Of a stretch of DNA of 64,000 nt, positions 34,189-43,389 are shown in pieces. Both the position numbers and the translations under genes were made by a program. The DNA is from Ravibacter sp037191015 (GTDB taxonomy: Bacteria; Bacteroidota; Bacteroidia; Cytophagales; Spirosomataceae), in the NCBI GenBank assembly GCA_037191015.1, contig JBBCKD010000015.1, positions 124,001 to 188,000 of the forward strand, in the 5' to 3' direction. A model generated the notes under the pieces. That model saw only the letters and a program-made list of their open reading frames with translations, did not search any database and had not been told where the DNA came from. Numbering within the stretch: the first letter of the stretch is position 1; each line of letters opens with the position of its first letter.

Positions 34189-36144
34189 GTGCGCAGCAGC
34201 AGTTTAAGGCGGAAAATTCCTCGTTGGCTCTTCCTGCAGGTCTACAGAATTGCTGCTGCCGGAGCATTTATCCTCGCGTCCGGCAGCGAAGGTGTTTCCC
34301 AGCGGGTTTTCCTCCTCGACGGCCAGAATGAGCATATCTTCAGCTTTGATGAAATAGAGATTTTCAGAGACCGGGCCGGTAATAACCGGAGCTTTGAGGA
34401 AATTCTGAAGCTGGCTGATCAGAACGCCTTCCAAACCGGTACTTCCAGCACGCCCCAGGTGCTTCGTCCGGGAGATTCCGACTGGTTTCGTATCCATATC
34501 CGCAGGGGAGAAAAAGGCCCGGACAAGCGTTATCTGCTTGAGTTTTTTGATCAGACCATCGATTTCCTGGCGGTTTACATTCCCAGGGAGGACGGAGGAT
34601 ACGACCGGGTCGAAATGGGGGACAGGAAGCCTTTTCGCGAGAGAGGGTTCGAACATAAAAATTTTACGGTGTCCCTGGATGACCCGGCGGCGGAGGGGAT
34701 ATACTATTTCAATATCCGTTCCAGCCAGGTCGCCGATGTCATCATTGTGCTTCGCTCTTCCAATCGCTTTATAAAATATGCTTTGGTAGAGTACCTGGTC
34801 TTCGGGATCTTTTATGGAATGATCCTGGTTTTCAGCTTCTACAATTTCCTGATGTACTTGGCGATACGGCAGGAGCAATATCTTTACTATGTACTTTACA
34901 TTCTCAGCGTAGGGCTGTTTGAAATGTGCGTCGATGGCCTGGCCTACCAGTATCTGTGGCCTGACAGCCCCGCCTGGAACGAATACGCCTATGCCGTCGC
35001 GCTGTTTGGAGTGAGCATCTTCGCCCTGCAGTTTTCCCGGTCGCTGTTATTCACCAGGAAGAAAGCGCCCCGGCTGGATAAAGTTATTTTGGTCACTATG
35101 GGGTTGAGAGCGCTCCTGTTCTGCTACGGGCTCTTTTTTGACCGGACGTTCTTCAACTACAAATTCATAGAGCTGGGGCCGTTGGCTATCGCATTTTATG
35201 CCGGCGTATACATCTACCTGACCGGGTACCATCCGGCCCGGTATTTTGTATGGGGATATAGCTTCCTGACCCTGGGCTTTGTTTACAAGCTGCTCATCCT
35301 GTTTATTCCCGCTCTGAATTTCGGGATCGTTTCTTACTACAGCCTGAGCATCTGTTTTGTCATTGAAATGCTGTTCCTCTCATTTGCATTAGGAGATAAA
35401 GTACGCTACCTGAAGACCAAAAAAGATAAGATGCAGGGTGAAATGATCCGCCAGATGAACCTCAATGTGAGGCTGAAGGACCGGATGAATGCCCGTCTTG
35501 AAAAAGAAGTGGCCGACCGGACGCGCGAAGTAACCGAGCAGGCCGCTATTATCGAAAACAAGAACCGGGAGCTGACCAGGATCAATGTAAGGCTTGAGCA
35601 GCAGGCAGAGGAGATCCGGAGAATGAACAGTCTGCTGCAGGAAGATAACCAGGTTTTGCAGCAGGACAACACGGTGCTCAAGGCGAATGTTGAAGAAGTA
35701 ACAAGAGCCAGGGTTTTGTCTGTGGAGGTAGATTTTGAGGAGTTCCGCAAAATCTACCCCGACCAGGATGCCTGCCTCCGGTTTTTAGAAAAGCTGAAGG
35801 AAAAAAGAGGCTACGCATGCCATAAGTGCGGAAATGATCATTACTACCACGGACATATACAGGGAAGCCGCCGTTGCTCAAAGTGCAGCTACGAAGAGTC
35901 GGTTACGGCCCATACGCTGCTTCAGAATACGCGCATCCCGATCAATAAGGCATTCTACATTATCTTTCTGGTCTATTCAACCAAGGGAAAAATCTCCTCC
36001 TATAAGCTTTCAGAAGCGCTTTCCATCCGGCAAAGCACCTGCTGGGCCTACAGCAGCCGTATAAAGAAGGTAATGCAGGATCATAAGAAGCAGCGGTCAG
36101 GCAGCGATGAGCCGGGCTGGACGTCGCTTCTTTTTGCCGGTTAG
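34189..36144 (+). CDS. 7TM-DISM membrane sensor fused to an IS1595-type transposase DNA-binding region
   Basis: A 651-residue protein beginning at a GTG (34189); no ATG lies nearby. After a signal segment, residues 45-195 form a 7TMR-DISMED2-like extracellular domain. Seven TM helices follow (about 200-405), starting YALVEYLVFGIFYGMILVFS, then a coiled coil (about 410-520; VADRTREVTEQAAIIENKN, MNSLLQEDNQVLQQDN). The C-terminus is unexpected: YPDQDACLRFLEKLKEKRGY, a zinc ribbon with C544-x2-C547 and C563-x2-C566, and a helical part SVTAHTLLQNTRIPINKAFY as in IS1595/ISXO2 transposases. The DDE core is missing. A membrane sensor with a domesticated DNA-binding output is inferred. It lies 258 bp upstream of susC. 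Confidence 0.82.
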   Translation: MRSSSLRRKIPRWLFLQVYRIAAAGAFILASGSEGVSQRVFLLDGQNEHIFSFDEIEIFRDRAGNNRSFEEILKLADQNAFQTGTSSTPQVLRPGDSDWFRIHIRRGEKGPDKRYLLEFFDQTIDFLAVYIPREDGGYDRVEMGDRKPFRERGFEHKNFTVSLDDPAAEGIYYFNIRSSQVADVIIVLRSSNRFIKYALVEYLVFGIFYGMILVFSFYNFLMYLAIRQEQYLYYVLYILSVGLFEMCVDGLAYQYLWPDSPAWNEYAYAVALFGVSIFALQFSRSLLFTRKKAPRLDKVILVTMGLRALLFCYGLFFDRTFFNYKFIELGPLAIAFYAGVYIYLTGYHPARYFVWGYSFLTLGFVYKLLILFIPALNFGIVSYYSLSICFVIEMLFLSFALGDKVRYLKTKKDKMQGEMIRQMNLNVRLKDRMNARLEKEVADRTREVTEQAAIIENKNRELTRINVRLEQQAEEIRRMNSLLQEDNQVLQQDNTVLKANVEEVTRARVLSVEVDFEEFRKIYPDQDACLRFLEKLKEKRGYACHKCGNDHYYHGHIQGSRRCSKCSYEESVTAHTLLQNTRIPINKAFYIIFLVYSTKGKISSYKLSEALSIRQSTCWAYSSRIKKVMQDHKKQRSGSDEPGWTSLLFAG

Positions 36145-36268
36145 CTTACTAATTAACATCATCACGTCCATATTTACGCAAGGTATCCAGGCGTATCGGT
36201 TCTTCTCCGGCAGCAGGAAGCGTTTCCTGATTACAAGCTGAATTTCAGGTATTAAGGATTTATATATT

Positions 36269-36285
36269 TACGGTATTCAACCGTA
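36269..36285. repeat. Inverted repeat upstream of susC
   Basis: TACGGT (36269-36274), 5-base loop attca, ACCGTA (36280-36285). It sits 50 bp upstream of the -33 box of the susC promoter, where an activator could bind. Six-bp arms can arise by chance. Confidence 0.4.
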
Positions 36286-36289
36286 TTAA

Positions 36290-36304
36290 ATAGTATATAA
36301 CTAT
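36290..36304. repeat. Second inverted repeat upstream of susC
   Basis: ATAGT (36290-36294), atata, ACTAT (36300-36304). It lies 31 bp upstream of the -33 box. The AT-rich arms make a chance match quite possible. Confidence 0.3.
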
Positions 36305-36335
36305 CTATTAATCAAGTATTTATATCTTATTTTTC

Positions 36336-36367
36336 TTTGAAAAACGATTTCCGTTTTTATACCTTTG
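36336..36367 (+). promoter_or_regulatory. susC promoter
   Basis: TTTG (36336-36339), 20 nt, TACCTTTG (36360-36367): both elements match the Bacteroidota consensus. The transcript would start near 36373 and carry susC, susD and the GH30 gene. The upstream part of this gap (36145-36335) is AT-rich and holds two small inverted repeats. Confidence 0.82.
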
Positions 36368-36423
36368 CCTTACAAATTGTACAAAAAAATATTGGTTGAA
36401 TTATGATTTATACCATTGCTCCG

Positions 36424-39393
36424 ATGAAAACGAGACACTTATGGATGATACTGCTCTGCTGCATAGGGCTGGCAGGCGTATCGCCGGCGCAGAACGTGCT
36501 GGTACGGGGTGTTGTGACAGATGAACAGAATGAGTCGCTTCCGGGAGCCAGTGTCTTATTAAAAGGGACACAGACAGGGGTAGTGACAGACGTCGACGGG
36601 AAGTTCGAGATCAGCGTACCGTCTGCCTCGTCGGTGCTTGTCTTTTCCTATATAGGGTACAACACCCTGGAGGAAACGGTAGGCAACAGGACTGAGCTTA
36701 AGATAATCATGACGGCCGACCAGCGTAATCTCCAGGAAGTAGTAGTAATAGGTTACGGTACCCAGAAAAAAGGCGATGTGACCACGGCAATTTCAAGCGT
36801 CAGCACCAAAGACCTTACCGAGCGCCCGATCTTACAGGCCGCGCAGGCCCTGCAGGGAAAAGCGGCGGGAGTGCAGGTTACGCAGCCGTCAGGCAAGCCC
36901 GGCAGCGCACTGTCGATCCGGGTCAGGGGCGCAACTTCCGTGCAGGCGGGGAACGAGCCGCTGTACGTGATCGACGGCGTGCCTACAATGGATAGCCGCG
37001 ACCTGAATATCAATGATATCGAAAGTATCCAGGTGTTGAAAGATGCATCTTCTGCGGCTATCTATGGGGCCAGGGCCTCAAACGGAGTGGTGATTGTGAC
37101 GACAAAGCGGGGAAGGGCCAATACCTCGCAGGTGAACTTCAGCAGCTATTACGGCTTTTCGAATATTGCCAAATCGATCGATGTGCTGAATCCTGCGCAA
37201 TATGCCGAGCTGATGAATGAAATGGGCTACCCCGTAAGCGTGTCGGGAGAAACCACCGATTGGAACAGGGAAGTGTTTACGACCGGGAAAAATCAGAACT
37301 ACCAGCTGTCCTTCTCCGGGGGAACGGATAAAAACCAGTTCTTTGTTTCAGCCGCCTATACGAAGGACCAGGGGATTATCAAGCCGGCCGACTACAACCG
37401 CTACGCGCTCAGGATCAACCTGGATAACCAGGTCAAGAGCTGGTTTAAGCTTACCACCAATCTGAGCTATGCGGCTGCGCAGATCAGGGATGTGAAGGAC
37501 AACAACAATGCGGGCCGTAATGCCGTGGTGTTGGGAGCTCTCGGAGCGCCGCCTACCATGGGCATCTATACCACCGACAATAACGGAAGGAGGCAGTACA
37601 CCATGAACCCCAACAAAGCAGGCTGGGATAACCCGCTCGCCGCCATGTACGGACCTGCCCAGGGAACGAAAGACCACCGGGTATTTGGAAACGTTGTAGG
37701 GGAGCTGAGCCTGCTCGAAAGCCTGAAGCTGCGTTCGAATTTCGGGATCGACTTTTTCAACCACAGCAATGACTACTACCTTGACCCTTTTATGACCACC
37801 GAGGGGCGGGGGAACAATAACAGCACGCATGGCCTTGCGAATGCCACACGCTCCAACTCTTTTACCTACCTGTGGGAAAATACGGCAAACTATGAAAAAG
37901 CCATAGATAAGCATTATCTGTCAGTGCTGGCCGGTACCACCATCCAGAAAAACCGGTGGAATAATTCCTATATGGCCGGGAGAGATTTTCCTGAAGATAT
38001 CACCGTGAAAACGCTGAATGCGGCCAACGTGATTACAGATGCCTATACGGAAACATCGGAGTGGTTCCTGAACTCCTACCTGGGAAGGGTGATGTACAAT
38101 TTCGACAGCAAGTACCTGGTGACGGCCAATTTCAGAGCCGACGGCTCGTCCAAGCTGGCAAAAGGCAACCGTTGGGGATTCTTCCCTTCATTGTCGGCCG
38201 GCTGGAGAATATCGTCTGAAAGTTTCATGGATGATGTGAAAGTTATCAATGACCTGAAACTGAGAGGAGGCTGGGGACAAAACGGGAACCAGGAGGGGCT
38301 ATCCAACTATGCTTCCTATGGTTTGAACACCTTTACCAGGCGGACTCCGACGAACCCGCCATCCGGGCCGGCTGTCGCGGGACCGGTATATGCCCCGAAT
38401 CCCGATCTGAGATGGGAAACTACCACGCAGACCAACCTCGGGGTAGACGTGAGCTTACTGGAGTCCAGGATTACCCTTACGGCCGACGCCTACATCAAGA
38501 AAACCAGGGACCTGCTTCTGAATGTGCCCCTGCCCAATACCAGCGGATATACTTATATCCCCCGCAACTCGGGAAAGATGGAGAATAAAGGCTTTGAATT
38601 TGTTATTTCTTCTATTAACCGGGAAAAAGGCGATTTTCTCTGGACTACCGATCTGAATATGACTTTCAACCGGAATAAGATCACAGAGCTGGAGCTCAGC
38701 AAAACATACCGTTATGCCACGGTGGAAGGCCGGAGCGATCAGATTATCATACTCCGGGAGGGCGAGGGGCTCGGCACTTTCTTCGGCTATATAGCGGATG
38801 GCGTCAACCCGGAAACAGGCGATATGACATACCGGGATGTGAACGGGGACGGCACGTTTTCTCCGTCAGATCGCGCGGTGCTGGGTTCTGCGCAGCCTAA
38901 ATTTATATACGGTTTGAACAATTCCGTTTCCTACAAGGGCATTGAGCTGTCTTTTCTCCTGCAGGGATCGCAGGGGAACAAGGCATTTAATGCCTCGCGG
39001 ATGGAAACAGAGGGCATGTATGACAGCAAGAACCAGTCTCTGGAGGTACTCCGGAGATGGAAAAATCCCGGCGATGCAACCGATGTCCCCAGAGCCACCG
39101 ACGGTAACGTCTTCAATTCCCTGGTGTCGTCGCGTTTCGTTGAAAATGCTTCTTTTCTCCGTATGAAGAACGTGACGCTTTCTTATACGTTCAGCCGGGA
39201 TCTCGCCGAAAAGCTCAGGCTTTCCAGGGCCCAGGTTTACCTGACGTCGCAGAACCTGTTTACCATTACACGGTACAAGGGCTTCGACCCGGAGGTGAAT
39301 GCTTTCACTTCCAGCGGAGCCACGCTCGGGATTGACTACGGTACCTATCCGGTATCCCGCTCGTTTGTATTGGGGTTAAACGTCCTGTTTTGA
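36424..39393 (+). CDS. SusC/RagA-like TonB-dependent outer-membrane transporter
   Basis: A 989-residue outer-membrane importer for oligosaccharides. The ATG at 36424 starts at a normal signal peptide (MKTRHLWMILLCCIGLAG); another ATG at 36403 is possible. After it comes a CarboxypepD_reg-like domain (VRGVVTDEQNESLPGASVLL), the TonB box/SusC signature (QEVVVIGYGTQKKGDVTTAI), a plug domain (VQAGNEPLYVIDGVPT, IQVLKDASSAAIYGARASNG) and a large beta-barrel ending in the aromatic FVLGLNVLF. The gene is followed by susD and a GH30 glycosidase, so this is a small polysaccharide utilisation locus. No anti-sigma-binding STN domain is seen at its N-terminus. Confidence 0.95.
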   Translation: MKTRHLWMILLCCIGLAGVSPAQNVLVRGVVTDEQNESLPGASVLLKGTQTGVVTDVDGKFEISVPSASSVLVFSYIGYNTLEETVGNRTELKIIMTADQRNLQEVVVIGYGTQKKGDVTTAISSVSTKDLTERPILQAAQALQGKAAGVQVTQPSGKPGSALSIRVRGATSVQAGNEPLYVIDGVPTMDSRDLNINDIESIQVLKDASSAAIYGARASNGVVIVTTKRGRANTSQVNFSSYYGFSNIAKSIDVLNPAQYAELMNEMGYPVSVSGETTDWNREVFTTGKNQNYQLSFSGGTDKNQFFVSAAYTKDQGIIKPADYNRYALRINLDNQVKSWFKLTTNLSYAAAQIRDVKDNNNAGRNAVVLGALGAPPTMGIYTTDNNGRRQYTMNPNKAGWDNPLAAMYGPAQGTKDHRVFGNVVGELSLLESLKLRSNFGIDFFNHSNDYYLDPFMTTEGRGNNNSTHGLANATRSNSFTYLWENTANYEKAIDKHYLSVLAGTTIQKNRWNNSYMAGRDFPEDITVKTLNAANVITDAYTETSEWFLNSYLGRVMYNFDSKYLVTANFRADGSSKLAKGNRWGFFPSLSAGWRISSESFMDDVKVINDLKLRGGWGQNGNQEGLSNYASYGLNTFTRRTPTNPPSGPAVAGPVYAPNPDLRWETTTQTNLGVDVSLLESRITLTADAYIKKTRDLLLNVPLPNTSGYTYIPRNSGKMENKGFEFVISSINREKGDFLWTTDLNMTFNRNKITELELSKTYRYATVEGRSDQIIILREGEGLGTFFGYIADGVNPETGDMTYRDVNGDGTFSPSDRAVLGSAQPKFIYGLNNSVSYKGIELSFLLQGSQGNKAFNASRMETEGMYDSKNQSLEVLRRWKNPGDATDVPRATDGNVFNSLVSSRFVENASFLRMKNVTLSYTFSRDLAEKLRLSRAQVYLTSQNLFTITRYKGFDPEVNAFTSSGATLGIDYGTYPVSRSFVLGLNVLF

Positions 39394-39414
39394 TGGGATC
39401 GGTGCGCATTGTCA

Positions 39415-39455
39415 CATGGCCTCATCGTCTAATTGTCTAATTATCACATCAATTT
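39415..39455. repeat. Short repetitive AT-rich linker
   Basis: Between susC and susD the stretch cacatggcctcatcgtctaa and the adjoining attgtctaattatcacatc are made of variations on a ctaattgtc/ctaattatc unit. I know this style of filler from Bacteroidota intergenic DNA; no function is evident. Confidence 0.35.
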
Positions 39456-39463
39456 TTCTACAG

Positions 39464-40930
39464 ATGAAAAAGATATTCCATATACCGGCTTCGGTCATGC
39501 TTATCCTGGCGGCGGCTTCCTGCGGGGACCAGCTGGATCTGCTGCCTGTTTCGCAAACGATTGTCGGAGAAAGCGGGCAGGGAACAGCCGGGTCGTCAAT
39601 CAGGGATGCCGCTTCGGCCGAGGCTGCCCTGGCAGGCTGCTACGCGATTTTCAAGAATGCTTCAGCAGAGTATTATGTCCTTGATTATTTCCTGATAGGC
39701 GACGGCCAGTCGGATAACAGCTATGCCGGCGCCGACAATGCTTCGTGGTTTGAAGTCGATGAATTCCGCATTTTGTCGACCAACGGGGCAGTAGCGCGCG
39801 ACTGGACTTACCTGTATAATCACATAGCGAGAGCTAACTCTATTATTGCAAATGTGCCCGGGGTAAATGATGCCGCATTGACGGAGAATCGCAAAAACCA
39901 GATCGTCGGTGAAGCTAAGTTTATGAGAGCAAGGGCCTATTTTGACCTGGTGCGCATGTACGGGCCTGTACCGCTGGTGACAGAGGAGCTGCCGACGATC
40001 ACCTCCGGGAATGTGGCGGAGATTTATCCTCTTTTATACCCGGCGCGCACTCCGGTAGAAGATGTTTACGCGCAGATACTCGCCGATCTGAATGAAGCGG
40101 CCCCTGTCGTGCCTGCGTCAGGACCGGATAAAATGACGGTTACGCCGGGAGCGGTTTATACACTGCTGGCAAAAGTACACGCTACGCTGGGGAACTGGGA
40201 AGACGTGCTGACGAATACCGGGAAAGTGACGGATATGGGCTACCAGCTCCTGCCGGAGTTTGAGCAGCTATGGGACGGCCTTCACGAAAACAGCAGCGAA
40301 GCCATCTTCGAGCTGAACTTTTCTGACTGGGGTACCGGCGGGAACTGGGGATCTTCCATGTTTTACGGCACCGACTGGAAAAAGTTCAATACGCCTTCCA
40401 ACGATCTTATCGCCGCCTACGATGCCGAGGGCGATCTGGTCAGGAAAAATTCTACCATATTTTTTTCGGACGTAACCGGGAAATGGTCCGACCGTTACCA
40501 TTCGCTGACGAAGTTCCCGTTCGCCTACAAAATGAGGCAGACCGACGCTTCGCAGAATATCATTGTTTACCGGTTGGCCGATGTGTTGCTGCTGAGAGCC
40601 GAAGCATTGAACGAAACAGGAGATCTTGCCGGGGCCAGTACGCTTGTCGACCAGGTCAGAAGCCGGGCAAAATTGTCGAAGGTCGCCGCTTCAGATCAGG
40701 CGTCTATGAGACTGGCCATCGAAAAGGAGCGCAGGCTGGAGCTTGCCTTCGAAGGACACCGGTGGTTTGACCTTCTGCGGACCGGCCGGGCGATCGGGGT
40801 GATGGAGGCAGTGAAAGACGGCAGCGGGAATGATCTCAACTACTCAATTTCAGAAAACAGCCTGGTATGGCCTGTACCCCAGGGAGAGATTGACAAGAAT
40901 GAAAACCTGGAACAAAATATAGGGTATTGA
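39464..40930 (+). CDS. SusD/RagB-like nutrient-binding lipoprotein
   Basis: A 488-residue surface lipoprotein that forms a lid on the SusC barrel and binds glycan. The start at 39464 (MKKIFHIPASVMLILAAASC) is preferred to an upstream ATG at 39416 because the lipobox LAAASC then fits (Cys 20). Family features are AEAALAGCYAIFKNASAEYY, the TPR-like helical repeats (AEAKFMRARAYFDLVRMYGPVPLVTEEL), and the C-terminal LRAEALNETGDLAGAS plus AIEKERRLELAFEGHRWFDLLRTG. The end LVWPVPQGEIDKNENLEQN is typical. It is paired with the susC gene and followed by GH30. Confidence 0.95.
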   Translation: MKKIFHIPASVMLILAAASCGDQLDLLPVSQTIVGESGQGTAGSSIRDAASAEAALAGCYAIFKNASAEYYVLDYFLIGDGQSDNSYAGADNASWFEVDEFRILSTNGAVARDWTYLYNHIARANSIIANVPGVNDAALTENRKNQIVGEAKFMRARAYFDLVRMYGPVPLVTEELPTITSGNVAEIYPLLYPARTPVEDVYAQILADLNEAAPVVPASGPDKMTVTPGAVYTLLAKVHATLGNWEDVLTNTGKVTDMGYQLLPEFEQLWDGLHENSSEAIFELNFSDWGTGGNWGSSMFYGTDWKKFNTPSNDLIAAYDAEGDLVRKNSTIFFSDVTGKWSDRYHSLTKFPFAYKMRQTDASQNIIVYRLADVLLLRAEALNETGDLAGASTLVDQVRSRAKLSKVAASDQASMRLAIEKERRLELAFEGHRWFDLLRTGRAIGVMEAVKDGSGNDLNYSISENSLVWPVPQGEIDKNENLEQNIGY

Positions 40931-40980
40931 TAAATTGCAGAGTTAATTTCAGAAAAGACCGGGAGTGGTTTGCTTTGAAA

Positions 40981-42429
40981 ATGAAAAGAGAGATAGGGTA
41001 TCTAATAGGTTGCTGCTGTATCGGGCTTCTGGCCGGTTGCGGAGGCGGAAAGGGCACCGAGCAGGAACCCGGCAACAGAGCCGGTAATGTAAGGATATGG
41101 GTTACTACCGGAGATCAGGCGAAGCGCCTTCACGAGGAGCAGCCGGTAGGGGCAACCCCGGTTAACGAAAGTATGACCGGGCACCGTATCATCATTGATA
41201 CCGCGCAGCACCTGCAGGAAATAGAAGGGTACGGAGCGGCGCTTACCGGGTCGTCGGCCTACCTGCTGAACAAAGAAACGAATTCGGTAAAAAGGGCGGA
41301 CCTGATAAAGGAACTGTTTGACCCGGAGAACGGGATAGGGATCAGCTACCTCCGTATTACAATGGGGGCTTCGGATTTTTCGCTGGAGGACTTTACCTAC
41401 AACGATCTTGAGCCCGGAGAGACCGATCCCGGGCTGGAGCATTTTTCAATTGAAAAAGATCAGGAAGACCTGATACCGGCGCTGCGGCAGATATTAACCG
41501 TCGCGCCGGATCTGAAGATAATGGCTACTCCCTGGAGCCCGCCGGCATGGATGAAAACCAACGGGAAGCTTGCTGGCGGAAAGCTGAAGCCGGAATGGTA
41601 CGGAACCTATGCAGACTATTTTGTGAAATACCTGCGCGCATACCAACGGGAGGGAATCCGTATTGATGCGATTTCAGTACAGAACGAGCCTTTGCATGAG
41701 GCTGCCTATCCCTCCATGCGTATGGAGGCGGAAGAGCAGCTGGACTTTATCAGGAATCACCTGGGACCGGCGCTTGAGAAGGAAAATATCAACGTGAAGA
41801 TACTGCTGTACGATCACAACTGGGACCACCCCGACTATCCCATCTCCATCCTGAAAGATCCCGTTGCGGGAAAATACGTCGCCGGCTCGGCGTTTCACGC
41901 TTACGCGGGCGATGTGTCTGCGATGAGTAAGGTGCACGAGGCCTATCCTGACAAGGGCCTGTACTTCACTGAAATATCAGGCGGAGAATGGGCGAAGAAT
42001 TTCAGCGATAACATGGTTTGGAATATGAAGCACATTTTCATCGGCACTGCGCGGAACTGGTCGAAAAATGCGCTCCTGTGGAACCTTGCGCTGGATGAAA
42101 ACTTCGGCCCTCTTAATAACGGGTGCAAAGACTGCAGGGGGGTGATCACGATTGCTTCATCGGGAGAGATTTCCCGGAATGTCGAATATTATGCGTTGGG
42201 ACACTTCTCAAAATTTGTACGCCCCGGGGCGCGCAGGTTATTTTCGGAAGCGGTTTCTCCTGACAGGAAAATAGAGCAGGTCGCTTTCTCGAATCCTGAC
42301 GGCTCCGGGGTAGTGGTAGTTTTAAATGACAGCGAAGAATCGCGTAAGATCGTGGTACAATGGGGCGGGAAGCAGTTTTCTTTTGTACAGGCGCCTTTTT
42401 CGGTTGCGTCCTGCCTGATGGAAAAGTAA
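40981..42429 (+). CDS. Glycoside hydrolase family 30 lipoprotein (beta-glucanase/glucosylceramidase-like)
   Basis: A 482-residue exported, lipid-anchored retaining glycosidase. ATG 40981 follows an unlikely in-frame TTG at 40927. The lipobox is GLLAGC (Cys 20). The barrel has GYGAALTGSSAYLL, MATPWSPPAWMKTNG, acid/base E236 in SVQNEPLHEAAYPSM and nucleophile E331 in LYFTEISGGEW, plus the C-terminal beta-sandwich ending in VQAPFSVASCLM. GH30 subfamilies in SusCD loci often cut beta-1,6-glucan (GH30_3), which is the favoured substrate here; beta-glucosylceramide or xylan types remain possible. Last gene of the locus, convergent with hemC (6 bp between stops). Confidence 0.92.
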   Translation: MKREIGYLIGCCCIGLLAGCGGGKGTEQEPGNRAGNVRIWVTTGDQAKRLHEEQPVGATPVNESMTGHRIIIDTAQHLQEIEGYGAALTGSSAYLLNKETNSVKRADLIKELFDPENGIGISYLRITMGASDFSLEDFTYNDLEPGETDPGLEHFSIEKDQEDLIPALRQILTVAPDLKIMATPWSPPAWMKTNGKLAGGKLKPEWYGTYADYFVKYLRAYQREGIRIDAISVQNEPLHEAAYPSMRMEAEEQLDFIRNHLGPALEKENINVKILLYDHNWDHPDYPISILKDPVAGKYVAGSAFHAYAGDVSAMSKVHEAYPDKGLYFTEISGGEWAKNFSDNMVWNMKHIFIGTARNWSKNALLWNLALDENFGPLNNGCKDCRGVITIASSGEISRNVEYYALGHFSKFVRPGARRLFSEAVSPDRKIEQVAFSNPDGSGVVVVLNDSEESRKIVVQWGGKQFSFVQAPFSVASCLMEK

Positions 42430-42435
42430 GCCGGC

Positions 42436-43365
42436 TCAGCGTGTTTTCCTGATATTTTCCAGGATTTTTGCACCTCCTCCGGAGAGAACCGATTCCGCCA
42501 GAGAACGTCCCAGCGCGATAGCCTCTTCCCGGTTTGCGGGGCCGCTGACGCATTCCGAAAGCAGCTCGCTGCCGTCAAGGCTGATGACTCCCCCCCGGAC
42601 CTGAACCTGTTCGTCCCGGAGCGTTGCAAGGGCAAAAACCGGTACGCTGCACCCGCCCTGCATGCTATTCAGGAAGGCTCTTTCTGCAAGCAGGCATATT
42701 TCAGTGTCCCTGTCGTTGACCAGTCTTTTAATAACCTCTTTCTTACCTGCGTCGAGCGAGACTGCACATTCCACGGCAATGCTGCCTTGCCCTACTGCAG
42801 GTATAAAGAGTGTTTCGGGGATTTTTTCCGTAATCAGGGAGTCGTATTCCATCCGGTGCACTCCCGCATAGGCAAGCAGGAGCGCATCGCAATCGCCGTT
42901 TTCCATTTTCTTCAGCCGTGTCTGCAGGTTGCCTCTCATATTGACCACGTTCAGATGAGGGTAATAATGCTTCAGAAAGGCTACCCTTCTTACCGAAGAT
43001 GTCCCGATAGTGAAATGATTGCTGCTCCCGAGCTTTTTTTCGGGGTCTGCACTTAAAAGCACGTCATTCACAATTTCCCTGGTAGTGAACCCCAGCAGCT
43101 CCAGGTCGGGATCGAGGGCAGACTGAACATCCTTGGCGCTGTGTACGGCTATGTCGATCTCACCGGAGCGGAGCTGTTGCTCCAGCTCTTCGGTAAACAA
43201 CCCTTTGCCGCCGATACTCGATAGCGACCGGTCGAGGATTTTGTCTCCTGTGGTTTCGATAATAACGTTTTCGGCAGTCAGGCCGCCTTTTTCCAGCAAC
43301 GATTTTATATGATCGGCCTGCCATAAAGCAAGACGGCTGCCGCGTGTACCAATTCTGATATGCAT
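42436..43365 (-). CDS. hemC: Porphobilinogen deaminase (hydroxymethylbilane synthase)
   Basis: A 309-residue enzyme of haem biosynthesis that joins four porphobilinogens into hydroxymethylbilane. Dipyrromethane cofactor Cys is C239 in MQGGCSVPVFA. Other signatures are IRIGTRGSRLALWQADHI at the N-terminus, GKGLFTEELEQQLRSGEIDI, AVHSAKDVQSALDPDLEL, GTSSVRR and NMRGNLQTRLKKM. Normal length. It is the last gene of the leftward operon from the GlmU-like gene (25 bp after rimK-like). No other hem genes are in the window. Confidence 0.96.
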   Translation of the reverse strand: MHIRIGTRGSRLALWQADHIKSLLEKGGLTAENVIIETTGDKILDRSLSSIGGKGLFTEELEQQLRSGEIDIAVHSAKDVQSALDPDLELLGFTTREIVNDVLLSADPEKKLGSSNHFTIGTSSVRRVAFLKHYYPHLNVVNMRGNLQTRLKKMENGDCDALLLAYAGVHRMEYDSLITEKIPETLFIPAVGQGSIAVECAVSLDAGKKEVIKRLVNDRDTEICLLAERAFLNSMQGGCSVPVFALATLRDEQVQVRGGVISLDGSELLSECVSGPANREEAIALGRSLAESVLSGGGAKILENIRKTR

Positions 43366-43389
43366 AATTACTGATTGTAAGCCGGGCGG

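Noticed and set aside
35740..36144. A truncated IS1595 insertion sequence at the 3' end of the 7TM gene
   Set aside because: The domain is in frame with the coiled coil, there are no terminal inverted repeats or target duplications, and the junction residues look continuous, so a fusion protein is the better reading.
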